Assembly: GCA_937958005.1 (NCBI GenBank)
Contig: CALGOB010000153.1
Span: forward strand, 1-51,874
Source of the DNA: an uncultured Cyclobacteriaceae bacterium
GTDB taxonomy: Bacteria > Bacteroidota > Bacteroidia > Cytophagales > Cyclobacteriaceae
Direction of reading: 5' to 3'
Length of the DNA stretch: 51,874 bases
In this document: in pieces, positions 33,720-42,952 of the stretch
Numbering within the stretch: position 1 is the first letter of the stretch
Layout: each line of letters starts with the position of its first letter
The notes under the pieces: generated by a model
Told to the model about the DNA's origin: nothing
What the model saw: the letters and a program-made list of their open reading frames with translations, nothing else
The model's database searches: none
Program-made: the position numbers and the translations under genes

Positions 33720-35960
33720 TCAAAAAGCATATCTAACTTGTAAATTCCCATAGTAATTTCTTGGATTTCCTGGGTAAAAATACCTAGGTGCCCTACCTCC
33801 AAAGCTTCCTGCGTTGATTAGTATTTGAGATGCATAAGTTTCATCTGTCAGGTTATTGATCCCTCCATTCAGATCAAATAAAATTTTGCCTATTTGATGT
33901 TGATACCCCACTTTAAGGTTCAGAATGGAATATGCTTCACTTCTTAGAATGTTATCGTCTCGCAAGAACATTTCACCTATTCTTCTGAAATTTACATTGG
34001 CATATACACCAAAATCTGATTTTACAAAAACGCCTAAATTACCTGTAAATGAAGGCACCCCAGGTAATTTGTTACCAGAGAAGTCTTCTTCTAAATCTAC
34101 GAATTCATTGAAGGTAATCTCTGAAATAGACGCATTTAAAAATGGGCTCAATACCACCTTACCCAATCTCTTTTTATAATTCAATTCAAACTCAACCCCC
34201 TGATGCAATGTTTTTCCTGCATTTATCCCTATAAATTGATCAGCAGCCGTTCTTCTTGCCACCAGCAAATTTCTTACAGACAAAACATAGGCATTTAATT
34301 GATACTTAAAACCTGAATCTCCAATATTACCCCTACTCCCTATTTCAAAATTATAACCAGTTTCCGGTTGTATATCAGTGTTTATTTGCCCATCTGGGGT
34401 TAAAGTCTCCTCCACCGACGGGGCTGAAAACCCTCTACTTACTTGCGCATAAATGCTTTGATTATTAGAAATGCTGTATCCTAAAAATAACCGAGGTGAC
34501 AAAACAGCATCAAAACTATAATTTCCTGATTGATCTCCGTCTTCCCTAAATAAATCCAACAGGTCATAATTTACCCTGCTCAAGTTTAGCCCTCCAATTA
34601 TTTCCAATCTACTACTTGGGTTTAATACTCCTTCCACGAATAAATTCAAACTTCTTCTTCTCTGTTGATTAAATGACGTGAGTACAACTGGTTCTCTGTC
34701 TTCCTGATCTAAAGTGGTCAAATCAAAATTCTCTACACTATATTCCCCTCCTGCTGCCAGTCTGAAAACATGGCTGATTTCATTATTATATTTCCATCTT
34801 GTGCCAAAAAGATTACTTTTTTCAGTCAAGATACCAAAAGGTCTCAATTCATAATTGTCTCTAAAAGTAGTATATAAAGTACCTGAGATTGTTTGTCTTT
34901 CGGTTAATTCGGCAGTTACTGTAGTACCTATCAATCCTTTGATATAATCTTCAAACCCTCTAACTGCTTGCCAGTTTCCTGCTGCTAAGGAGGGGTTTTC
35001 ATTAAAGTCTGTTTCGTTAATTGAACTTGGGATAAACCCTTTTACATCTATGTAAGTAGTTAAAAAATCAACCTGCACTTTCTTTCCATTGTATCGGTAG
35101 TTCAAGGTGATATTATCTCGATCATATTGGTTATTATCTCTAAATCCTTCAGCAAAAGTAGTAGCATATGATGCTTTTATAAAATGCTCACCACTGGCAA
35201 CTTGAACTATGTTATTATTCCTACTTAACCCAAAAGACCCTATACCATAGGTACTTGAAATAAAAGATTCATTACTTTTTTGAGGAGATAATTTGATAAG
35301 CCCTGCCAAACCTGCTCCATAAGATGTAGCAGAAGGACCTTTGATAATTTCTATATTACCAAGTGTACTTAATTCATTGTCTTCCAATGAGGTTTCCCCA
35401 TCTCCGGCAGTCAATGGAATTTCATTATAATAAGCCCTGATCCTATTAGTACTAAAAGGAGTTCTTGCGCCTATGCCTCTGATAGTAATTCTATTAGTTC
35501 CCAATGTTCCTGTATGCATAAAAACACCAGGTACGTTGTTTAAAACATCGCCATATTCTACACTGTTTGCTATTTGAATCCTCTCTGAAGGAATAAAAGT
35601 ATAAGAAGCTGGCGCACTATAAGTTTCAGGCCTTATGGGGTAAGCTGTAATGACAACCGGTAAAAGATCTGGATCACGCTTAAACTGAATGATTCCAGAT
35701 GGAGATAAACTTTGTAATTCAACTGAAAGTTCCGCGAATCCAACCCTACTCAGGCTGATAATAGTTATTCCTGAAGGGACATTAACTTCTCCATTATTAT
35801 TGGATAATTCTTGGCCATTCTTCCATTTTACTAAAACTTCCTCCACAGGTTCTTGAGTTTCAGCATCTACTATTTTGATTTTAGTTTGTGCAGAAACAGC
35901 CATACAGGTCATAAAAACCAACAACATAGCATACACTGAGGTAAAATACGTTTTCTTCAT
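33720..35960 (-). CDS. TonB-dependent receptor (FecA-like)
   Basis: 746 residues. Signal peptide (to about VSAQ, 24), carboxypeptidase-regulatory-like domain (about 27-95), TonB box LLPVVITAYP (99-108), plug domain with VEYGDVLNNVPGVFMHTG, GIGARTPFSTNRIRAYYNEIP and IEIIKGPSATSYGAGLAG, then a 22-stranded barrel ending YYGNLQVRYAF. The plug is of the FecA/siderophore type (IRGIG and ETS loop), so a ferric-chelate substrate is plausible, not proven. No iron-box dyad was found upstream. Outer-membrane importer; no partner genes adjacent. Confidence 0.9.
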   Translation of the reverse strand: MKKTYFTSVYAMLLVFMTCMAVSAQTKIKIVDAETQEPVEEVLVKWKNGQELSNNNGEVNVPSGITIISLSRVGFAELSVELQSLSPSGIIQFKRDPDLLPVVITAYPIRPETYSAPASYTFIPSERIQIANSVEYGDVLNNVPGVFMHTGTLGTNRITIRGIGARTPFSTNRIRAYYNEIPLTAGDGETSLEDNELSTLGNIEIIKGPSATSYGAGLAGLIKLSPQKSNESFISSTYGIGSFGLSRNNNIVQVASGEHFIKASYATTFAEGFRDNNQYDRDNITLNYRYNGKKVQVDFLTTYIDVKGFIPSSINETDFNENPSLAAGNWQAVRGFEDYIKGLIGTTVTAELTERQTISGTLYTTFRDNYELRPFGILTEKSNLFGTRWKYNNEISHVFRLAAGGEYSVENFDLTTLDQEDREPVVLTSFNQQRRRSLNLFVEGVLNPSSRLEIIGGLNLSRVNYDLLDLFREDGDQSGNYSFDAVLSPRLFLGYSISNNQSIYAQVSRGFSAPSVEETLTPDGQINTDIQPETGYNFEIGSRGNIGDSGFKYQLNAYVLSVRNLLVARRTAADQFIGINAGKTLHQGVEFELNYKKRLGKVVLSPFLNASISEITFNEFVDLEEDFSGNKLPGVPSFTGNLGVFVKSDFGVYANVNFRRIGEMFLRDDNILRSEAYSILNLKVGYQHQIGKILFDLNGGINNLTDETYASQILINAGSFGGRAPRYFYPGNPRNYYGNLQVRYAF

Positions 35961-36102
35961 CGTCTGTAAAGGTATTTTTAGTTATCCTTGCGAAGGAATA
36001 TGACCCAACCCAAAAAATAAAGGACAAACAGGAAGAACGGTAATTAATCACTACCTACTTGTTAGTTTCCTTACATTTTAGAGATCAAAATAATCATTTA
36101 AT

Positions 36103-37269
36103 ATGAAGATTATTGAAGTAATTACTTCTCGTGATAAACGTGAGTTTATCCAATTACCTGTAGGATTATACAAAAAAGAACCTAATTGGATTCGTCCATT
36201 AGATAAAGATCTGGAAACAGTCTTTGATCAGGAACAGAATAAAACGTTTAAAAATGGGACTTGTATCCGCTGGATATTAGTTAACGACCAACAGAAAACG
36301 ATTGGGAGAATTGCTGCTTTCATTAATGAAAAGACCAAATTAAAGGACAATGATCAGCCTACTGGTGGAGTAGGTTTTTTTGAATGTATCAATGATCAAA
36401 AAGCAGCCAATCTCCTTTTTGATCAGTCAAAAGAATGGTTAGAGAAACAAGGAATAGAGGCAATGGATGGTCCCATTAATTTTGGAGACCGTGACAAATG
36501 GTGGGGATGCTTAGTTGATGGGTTTGACATAGAACCAAATTACCAATGTAATTACAATTTCCCCTATTATCAGGAGCTTTTTGAAAACTATGGGTTTCAG
36601 GTTTATTTTAAGCAATACACTTTTATCAGAAATACTTTTGATCCTTTTCACCCAAGGATCATGAAAAAATCTGATATCCTCAATGCCGATCCTGATTATA
36701 CTTTTGAGCACATGAAGCTCAAACAGTTGCCTAAATACACAGAAGACTTTAGGCTCGTTTATAACAAAGCTTGGGCCAATCATGATGGGGTAGTTGAAAT
36801 GACTAAAGAGCAATCAAAATCTATCATGAAACAAATGAAACCCATTATAGATGAAAAAATCATTTGGTTTGCTTACTATAAAGGCGATCCAGTGGCGTTC
36901 TACATTAATCTTCCTGAGGTTAACCAAATATTCAAACATGTAAATGGCAAGTTGGACATCATTGGTAAATTAAAGTTTGTCTGGCACAAATGGCGTAAAA
37001 CCAATAAGAAGATGCTTGGGTTGGTATTTGGCGTAGCCCCTGAACATCAAGGAAAAGGGCTTGATGGTGCATTGGTAATGGCTACTGCCCAAATGGTACA
37101 AAAGGATTATAGAAGGTATCCCATTTTGGAAATGAACTGGATTGGTGACTTTAACCGTAAAATGATTTTAGTTGTTAAGCAGGTAGGTGGTGATATTGGA
37201 AAGACACACCATACTTACCGCAAGTTATTTGATGAAACTATTCCATTTGAAAGGATGAAGATTAAATAG
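36103..37269 (+). CDS. GNAT-like N-acetyltransferase
   Basis: 388 residues. N-terminal half: FIQLPVGLYKKEPNWIRPLD (about 12-31) is typical of a Bacteroidota family that I know only as GNAT-like or hypothetical. The acetyl-CoA-binding fold is suggested by GLVFGVAPEHQGKGLDGALV (about 305-324), where VxPEHQGKGLG-like sequence matches GNAT motif A. The remaining conserved core is NFGDRDKWWGCLVDGFD (about 127-143). Substrate unknown. Its stop is followed within 10 bases by a divergent family-A repeat. Monocistronic. Confidence 0.7.
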   Translation: MKIIEVITSRDKREFIQLPVGLYKKEPNWIRPLDKDLETVFDQEQNKTFKNGTCIRWILVNDQQKTIGRIAAFINEKTKLKDNDQPTGGVGFFECINDQKAANLLFDQSKEWLEKQGIEAMDGPINFGDRDKWWGCLVDGFDIEPNYQCNYNFPYYQELFENYGFQVYFKQYTFIRNTFDPFHPRIMKKSDILNADPDYTFEHMKLKQLPKYTEDFRLVYNKAWANHDGVVEMTKEQSKSIMKQMKPIIDEKIIWFAYYKGDPVAFYINLPEVNQIFKHVNGKLDIIGKLKFVWHKWRKTNKKMLGLVFGVAPEHQGKGLDGALVMATAQMVQKDYRRYPILEMNWIGDFNRKMILVVKQVGGDIGKTHHTYRKLFDETIPFERMKIK

Positions 37270-37275
37270 TACTAC

Positions 37276-37378
37276 TTTAATCCCTAAGAGATATTAATTT
37301 TCTCTGGTTGGGCATCCCGACTCTTCCACGAGCGCTGTAGCTTTCTTAGCAGAGGCACTGGGTCGGGGTGGGTTCATT
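37276..37378 (+). repeat. Family A repeat, divergent subtype
   Basis: TTTAATCCCTAAGAGATATT start and GGTCGGGGTGGGTTCATT end. The centre (CACGAGCGCTGTAGCTTTC and TTAGCAGAGGCACT) differs from the main subtype and recalls 5268-5362. It begins 7 bases after the acetyltransferase stop. Confidence 0.85.
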
Positions 37379-37430
37379 CTGCATTAGACATTTGAGATAA
37401 TTAAATGGCTCAGATAGGCTTTAACCCATT
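37379..37430. repeat. Possible family B remnant
   Basis: CTGCATTAGACATTTGAGAT and the following ATAATTAAATGGCTCAGATA resemble the first 60 bases of family B without its CCCGAATG end. Too short to be certain. Confidence 0.35.
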
Positions 37431-37451
37431 CCATCACAGAGCATGGATATC

Positions 37452-38210
37452 TTATTTTCTTTCAGCTAGATCATCTAGCTTTTCGAGAATCGTATCTAGC
37501 TTTTCTTCTAAGGTATTTACCCTTTCCGCCATGGCTTCTAGTTTATCTTGAATGTCTTCATCTTCAATAAAATAATCTGTAATCGTACCAATCATAGTTG
37601 AGAACATGATCATTCCTAGTAAAATTAATAACACCGAAAGTACTTTCCCTTCTGGGGTTACAGGTGGTAGATCTTGAAGAAATCCTACTGTAATGGTTGT
37701 AATGGTGGTCCACCATAGAGAATCACCTAGCGTACTAATGTTTTCATTTACTTTATGCTCAAGCTCATAAAAGCTAAGTGTAAACAATAAGATAATGATG
37801 CCATTGATAATGAAAATATTTCTAAGTGTAGAAAAAGAGTTTCTTTTGTTAAAAATAGCCAATATGTATTTGGCAGATCTGAGCACTCTTAAAATCCTAA
37901 AAATCTTAAAAACGCGCCCCGCTCTTAAGAAACCAATGGTTGGAATGGAGGAAACAAAATCTATCCAATTTTTTTTAACATAATTCCATTTATTGGTAGC
38001 AATGCTCATACCAAAAAAGAAATCGATCATGAAAATCATACAAATGATAAAATCAATGACTTCTACCGTGGTTTTTGCTTGATTATTATAAGTGACCAGA
38101 GAGCTGATATATAATTCCAGAATAACATAAACAGATAAAAACAGTAAAAAGTAGTCAAACTGTTTTCTAGAGATATTTTTATAAAACCAAGACCTGGTTA
38201 TAAGTTTCAT
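37452..38210 (-). CDS. Voltage-gated-type ion channel with abnormal filter
   Basis: 252 residues. A six-helix Kv-like plan: S1 (20-38), S2 and S3 (50-70 and 84-95), S4-like Arg-rich helix RAGRVFKIFRILRVLRSAK (96-114), S5 (132-150), a pore helix SLWWTTITTI (164-173), then the filter TVGFLQD (174-180), S6 (190-213), and a C-terminal coiled coil IQDKLEAMAERVNTLEEKLD (220-239). The K+ filter is normally TVGYGD; here TVGFLQD has one extra residue and no GYG, so selectivity is uncertain. Inner-membrane protein. Convergent with the acetyltransferase across a family-A copy. Confidence 0.85.
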   Translation of the reverse strand: MKLITRSWFYKNISRKQFDYFLLFLSVYVILELYISSLVTYNNQAKTTVEVIDFIICMIFMIDFFFGMSIATNKWNYVKKNWIDFVSSIPTIGFLRAGRVFKIFRILRVLRSAKYILAIFNKRNSFSTLRNIFIINGIIILLFTLSFYELEHKVNENISTLGDSLWWTTITTITVGFLQDLPPVTPEGKVLSVLLILLGMIMFSTMIGTITDYFIEDEDIQDKLEAMAERVNTLEEKLDTILEKLDDLAERK

Positions 38211-38348
38211 AATTTTAATGTTCGGTATGCTTCAAAAATCAAACCGCTAAACTATAAAATTCTTCTTTGGAAAGTAAGTATGTAACACTACGAAAAGATT
38301 AATTTTTTCACCAGATAAATCTTCTAATTTTATTTTGAAAGACCTCCC

Positions 38349-39302
38349 TCATCTTTTATGGTGTTCTCTTAATTCATCTACCAGTTTATTGAGCTGGATA
38401 GAGAGTTCATCTGGACTCAAAACAACCACTTGATTTCCAAATGAAAGTAGCCAACGTGCAAAATAATCAAGGTGATGTATATAAAATTTCATTTCTAGCC
38501 GATCATTTTTAATTTGTTCATCTACCAGTCCGAAATAATATTTTTGATCTCCCAGTATCCTCCCAACTTCTTTTGTAAACGACACCATCACTTCCGTTAG
38601 AGATTCTGCAGAAAGTGTTTCATTCATATATTCTAAGTAATCCGGATGCGCTTTTGGGTTAAAAACTTCTTGGGTTATTTCCATTTGTTGGATTCTATCA
38701 GTTCTAAAATTCCTCATAGATAGCCTTAAACGACAATAGGCAATAAGATGCCATTTTGAAGAGTAATTAATCAACCCAAGTGGTTCTATTAAACGCTTAG
38801 AACTCTCTTCACTATAGGGCTTTTGATAAGTGATTGAGATTACTCTTTCTGAGGCCAATGCAAATTGCAGTTCTTCTAAATGAAGGTCTTGTACAGGACT
38901 CAATGCTTTGCTGGGAGAAGGCATAATACTAACCTGCTGCTCTAGTTTTTCTAAATATTCCTGATCCCTATACTTTAAAACTGCCTTTATTTTATATAAT
39001 GCTTCTGCAAAGGTATGGGAGGTTTTATGATCTGCATGTTGCTCTATCAATTTGAACCCTGTAAGAATAGCAGCGGCTTCTTCTTTGTTAAACACAACAG
39101 GAGGCAAGTGATACCCTTCTACAATAAAATAACCTTGCCCTGCATCACCCCCTATGGGAACACCTGCTTCTATTAAAGCCCTGATGTCTCTAAATAAGGT
39201 TCTCCGACCTACTTCAAAGCGTTCTTCAAGAGCACCAATCTCAGTACGCTTTCTACCTTGAATATGAATCAAAATAGCGGTAAGTCGGTCAATTCTATTC
39301 AT
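38349..39302 (-). CDS. WYL-domain transcriptional regulator (YafY-like)
   Basis: 317 residues. N-terminal winged HTH (about 1-58: RKRTEIGALEERFEVGRRTL, then FRDIRALIEAGVPIGGDAGQ), the WYL sensing domain (about 145-215, SKRLIEPLGLINYSSKWHLI then the RTDRI end), and a WCX C-terminal region (about 230-315). These proteins bind DNA and sense nucleic acid or small ligands in stress and defence settings; the target here is unknown. No defence system neighbours it; upstream is acs and a hairpin. Start: single ATG with no better alternative. Confidence 0.88.
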   Translation of the reverse strand: MNRIDRLTAILIHIQGRKRTEIGALEERFEVGRRTLFRDIRALIEAGVPIGGDAGQGYFIVEGYHLPPVVFNKEEAAAILTGFKLIEQHADHKTSHTFAEALYKIKAVLKYRDQEYLEKLEQQVSIMPSPSKALSPVQDLHLEELQFALASERVISITYQKPYSEESSKRLIEPLGLINYSSKWHLIAYCRLRLSMRNFRTDRIQQMEITQEVFNPKAHPDYLEYMNETLSAESLTEVMVSFTKEVGRILGDQKYYFGLVDEQIKNDRLEMKFYIHHLDYFARWLLSFGNQVVVLSPDELSIQLNKLVDELREHHKR

Positions 39303-39514
39303 GCAGATAAAGATTTATTAGTTAACAGGAAATACCAATATATTGAAGGCTAGGTTGTAGTTTCCCTACTGAGTACATTATAATTAGAAATTATTAATTC
39401 ATAATTAGTTCTGCCTAAAACCTAAATTGACATATAATCATTTTTCAACCGGATCTCGTGACTCTAATCTAAGAAGTCAAATATGATCTGTATGGAATAT
39501 TTTGATTTAAAAAT

Positions 39515-39563
39515 AATTAGAAATGTATAATTACTTCATTAAGTGAATTATACATTTCTAATT
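39515..39563 (-). terminator. Large hairpin downstream of acs
   Basis: Perfect 18-bp stem: AATTAGAAATGTATAATT (39515-39532) with AATTATACATTTCTAATT (39546-39563), 13-base loop. It lies 25 bases after the acs stop; on the minus strand it is followed by ATTATTTTTAAA, a plausible intrinsic terminator. Confidence 0.75.
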
Positions 39564-39587
39564 GCTTGAATAAATTCAGCATGGTTT

Positions 39588-41486
39588 TTAAAGACCAGCT
39601 CCTTTAATAATTTCTTCTACTACGTCTGGGTTTAACAAGGTTGAGGTATCGCCCATATTATTTAAATCTTTGGACGCTACTTTCCTTAAGATCCTTCTCA
39701 TGATCTTTCCAGACCTTGTTTTGGGTAGTCCAGAAACAATCTGAACTTGATCAGGTTTCGCTATAGGGCCAATTATTTTACTAACCGTTTGTTTGATCTC
39801 CTCTTTCAGACTAGCTTCTGTTCTTCCTTCCAGGTCACAAATTGCAAAAGCATAAATCCCTTGCCCCTTAATATCATGTGGATAACCTACTACAGCTGAC
39901 TCTATCACTTTAGGGTGTTCATTGATTGCATTTTCAACTTCCGCAGTACCCATCCTATGTCCAGAAACATTGATCACATCATCCACCCTTCCTAAAATTC
40001 TATAATAGCCATCATGATCTCTTTTCACCCCATCCCCTGTGAAGTAAAGGCCTTTAAAAGAAGAAAAGTAAGTTTGTCTACACCGTTCATGATCTCCATA
40101 AGTTGTTCTTAACATACTTGGCCATGGAAATTTCACACATAAATTCCCTTCAACTCCATTTCCTTTCAACTCATTTCCTTCATTGTCAACAATCATCAAC
40201 TGGACTCCAGGTAATGGTAAAGTAGCAAAAGCTGGCTTAGTTGGAGTTACCCCAGCGATAGGCGAAATCAAGATTCCTCCAGTTTCAGTCTGCCACCAAG
40301 TATCTACTATAGGGCATTTTCCTTTTCCAATGTGATCGTGATACCAATGCCAAGCTTCCTCATTTATGGGTTCTCCTACGGAGCCTATTACCTTCAATGA
40401 GTCTAGTTTATAGGGCTCCACAGGATCTAATCCATAAGCTTGCAAAGCCCTAATGGCCGTAGGAGCTGTATAGAATTGATTTACTTTATATTTATCTACA
40501 ATCTCCCAGAACCTTCCAGGGTGAGGGTGAGTAGGAACTCCTTCAAACATAATAGAAGTAGCCCCTGCTAAAAGAGGGCCATATACTATGTAGGAATGTC
40601 CAGTAATCCATCCGATATCTGCAGTGCACCAGTAGACATCCCCTTGGCTATATTGAAATACATTCGCAAAAGAATACTCAGCATAAACCATATACCCTCC
40701 ACAAGAATGTACCACTCCTTTAGGCTTACCAGTAGATCCAGATGTATAGAGGATAAAAAATAAATCTTCAGAATCCATTACTTCTGCCTGATGAGCAGTT
40801 GAAACTCCCTCAATCGCTTCGTGCCACCATATATCCCTTCCCTCCTTCATCGTCACTTCAATATTGGTTCTTTTCAACACGATGATCTTCTCTATTGTTC
40901 TTGTTTTTTCGAGTGCTTCATCCACCACTGCTTTTACAGGAATTGTCTTCGTTCCTCTAAAATTTCCATCTGATGTTAAAATCGCCTTTGCTTGACAATC
41001 AATGATCCTATCGGCCAAGGAATTTGCTGAAAATCCCGCAAATACCACAGAATGTACGGCTCCTATTCTAGCACAAGCCAACATAGCAATTGCAGCTTCC
41101 GGAACCATAGGCATATAAATGATTACTCGATCACCTTTTTGAATACCTTGCTCAAGCATCGCATTTGCAAACTGACATGTTTTCTCATAAAGTTCTCGAT
41201 AAGTAAGCGTAATGCTCGCTTCACTGGGATCATTTGGTTCCCAGATAATAGCAGGCTTGTCTCCTAAAGTATATAAATGCCTTTCAAATATGTTCTCTGT
41301 AATATTAAGTTTTCCATTCAAAAACCATTTTACATCTGGTTTTTCAAAGTCCCATGATACGACTTGATCCCATTTTTGCTGCCAATGAAAACTTTCAGCT
41401 ACTCTTCCCCAAAACTCTTCAGGTTGGGTAATGCTTTTCTGATATTCATGGATGTAACCACTTAATGTTTGTATTTTCTGGATCAT
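39588..41486 (-). CDS. acs: Acetyl-CoA synthetase
   Basis: 632 residues. AMP-forming acyl-activating enzyme: P-loop YTSGSTGKPKG (247-257), YWCTADIGWITGHSYIVYGP, WWQTETGG and GRVDDVINVSGHR, with the C-terminal catalytic and acetylation lysine at Lys594 in KTRSGKIMRRILR. The tryptophan in WWQTETGG is the acetate-pocket residue that limits substrate length, so acetate is the expected substrate: acetate + ATP + CoA to acetyl-CoA + AMP + PPi. It stands alone; the following WYL regulator is separated by a terminator-like hairpin, so a shared transcript is unlikely. Confidence 0.96.
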   Translation of the reverse strand: MIQKIQTLSGYIHEYQKSITQPEEFWGRVAESFHWQQKWDQVVSWDFEKPDVKWFLNGKLNITENIFERHLYTLGDKPAIIWEPNDPSEASITLTYRELYEKTCQFANAMLEQGIQKGDRVIIYMPMVPEAAIAMLACARIGAVHSVVFAGFSANSLADRIIDCQAKAILTSDGNFRGTKTIPVKAVVDEALEKTRTIEKIIVLKRTNIEVTMKEGRDIWWHEAIEGVSTAHQAEVMDSEDLFFILYTSGSTGKPKGVVHSCGGYMVYAEYSFANVFQYSQGDVYWCTADIGWITGHSYIVYGPLLAGATSIMFEGVPTHPHPGRFWEIVDKYKVNQFYTAPTAIRALQAYGLDPVEPYKLDSLKVIGSVGEPINEEAWHWYHDHIGKGKCPIVDTWWQTETGGILISPIAGVTPTKPAFATLPLPGVQLMIVDNEGNELKGNGVEGNLCVKFPWPSMLRTTYGDHERCRQTYFSSFKGLYFTGDGVKRDHDGYYRILGRVDDVINVSGHRMGTAEVENAINEHPKVIESAVVGYPHDIKGQGIYAFAICDLEGRTEASLKEEIKQTVSKIIGPIAKPDQVQIVSGLPKTRSGKIMRRILRKVASKDLNNMGDTSTLLNPDVVEEIIKGAGL

Positions 41487-41997
41487 TTTATAGAGTCTTC
41501 TATTTTACAGTCTCTAAAGCTAGTAAGGAAATATCTTTTTCCGAATAAGATTGACAATTTAAAAGGAGCCAATATGTATTTACTCGAATCTAACTAAACC
41601 TTTTATTGAACAGTAAATTAAAGACTAGAGATTTTAGGGACATACTGTGAGGTTTGAGTTTCAGTTTATGTTAGGCAAAAACCCTAGAAAAATTTGAAAT
41701 CGCACGGGCGACTCCGTCAATCGCTCTGAGAGCGATCTCAAACAGCAAGGGCTGCCCCAGCATATCTTTCAAAACTGCTCGGAGACCTTCTATGCGTACT
41801 TTTTAAAATCGAGCTCAGGTTAGGAAGAAAAATAATTCTTTACTCTACATCAAAACCTAGTTGTAGCTTTGTGAAAAACGATTAATTATGAACTCATTGG
41901 ATTAACAGGAAGATAAACGGCGTTTTACATCTAAATGGGTATTAGCTCCAAAATGCCTAATAAATTGAAATGAAAACTTATGATCGAGAATTAATTT
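41487..41997. other. Gene-free gap with nested repeats
   Basis: Holds family C copy 3 interrupted by a 149-base insertion, and an ATCTAAATGGGTATTAGC end near 41930-41947 like the terminal repeat of 47165-47296. No coding evidence. Confidence 0.5.
41650..41920 (+). repeat. Family C repeat, copy 3, interrupted
   Basis: GGTTTGAGTTTCAGTTTATG matches the front of family C, and AAGAAAAATAATTCTTTAC (from 41825) its continuation. The intervening 41676-41824 is foreign, somewhat GC-rich sequence, and GTTAGG occurs on both sides (41670-41675, 41819-41824). The copy is more diverged at its end. Confidence 0.65.
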
Positions 41998-42711
41998 CTA
42001 CAACCCTTCTACTAATAAAGCAGCTAAAACACCTAATAGTATGAGGCCAATCTTTTTAAAATCAGTTTTATGTCCTGGATTAGATTCTACAAAAATAGTA
42101 GTAGAAATATGCAAAAAACTACCGCTTACCAAAGCGAATAAGTAGGTGACATATTCACTATTAAATTCCATTGACTTACTTAGGATCAAACCTAAAGGAG
42201 ACATGGTTGAAAAAATCGCCAATGAAATTAAAGGTATCGTACGCGCTTTATACTTACTTGACATGATCGCTATCAGAGCAAATGCTGCAGGCATTTTGTG
42301 TAAAATAATACCAAATAAAATTGTTTGTGTTTCATGCTTTTCATGTGAAGACGAAGGATGAGATAGTAACGCTCCTTCAAGTAACGCATGGATACATAGA
42401 GAAATAATTAAACCAATACTTTGAGAGGAACTTGAATTAGAATGAATATGTCCATGTTCAACCCCTGCAGAAAAATGTTCCAAGAAAAACTGGAGAAAAA
42501 AACCGATTAATAATACTGTTCCTATTTTGTATGGTTCTTCGGCATCACTAAAAAGTTCAGGAAGAATATGAATGATGGTAATAGAGAAAAGATACGAGCC
42601 TGCAAAAACCAAGGGAGCTTTAAAAAATGCCCCATCTTTTTCTTTAAATGCATAGAAACTAACTCCTGCCAGAAAAGTAGTTAACAATAATATAATGATG
42701 TTCTGTATCAA
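41998..42711 (-). CDS. ZIP-family metal transporter
   Basis: 237 residues, seven to eight predicted helices. Metal-site motifs: TIIHILPELF (about 45-54), SLCIHALLEGALLSH (104-118) and ILHKMPAAFALIA (137-149), the latter two being the H-x3-E and H-x-x-P patterns of TM4 and TM5. A His-rich loop VEHGHIHS (84-91) may bind metal. It moves zinc or iron-type divalent cations across the inner membrane toward the cytoplasm; the metal is not decided by sequence. Isolated, with 242 bases between it and apbE on the same strand. Confidence 0.88.
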   Translation of the reverse strand: MIQNIIILLLTTFLAGVSFYAFKEKDGAFFKAPLVFAGSYLFSITIIHILPELFSDAEEPYKIGTVLLIGFFLQFFLEHFSAGVEHGHIHSNSSSSQSIGLIISLCIHALLEGALLSHPSSSHEKHETQTILFGIILHKMPAAFALIAIMSSKYKARTIPLISLAIFSTMSPLGLILSKSMEFNSEYVTYLFALVSGSFLHISTTIFVESNPGHKTDFKKIGLILLGVLAALLVEGL

Positions 42712-42952
42712 TGTTCTTTTTTAGCTCTAAAAATCACCTTTCTAAAATCAATCAATAGAAAAGGGATAGCATATAATTGTCCACATAGACTTTTGATTTC
42801 AACCAATCAGTCGCAAAATAGCTTAAAAATTCTTCTTTATTTATTGCTCTTGATTTCCCCCACCTACGAAGTTGGATTTCTTTCTATTTAAAATCAATTT
42901 ATTGGAGTAAAATAAACTAAGAGAATTTAATAAGATTAAATTTCTAATAGAA

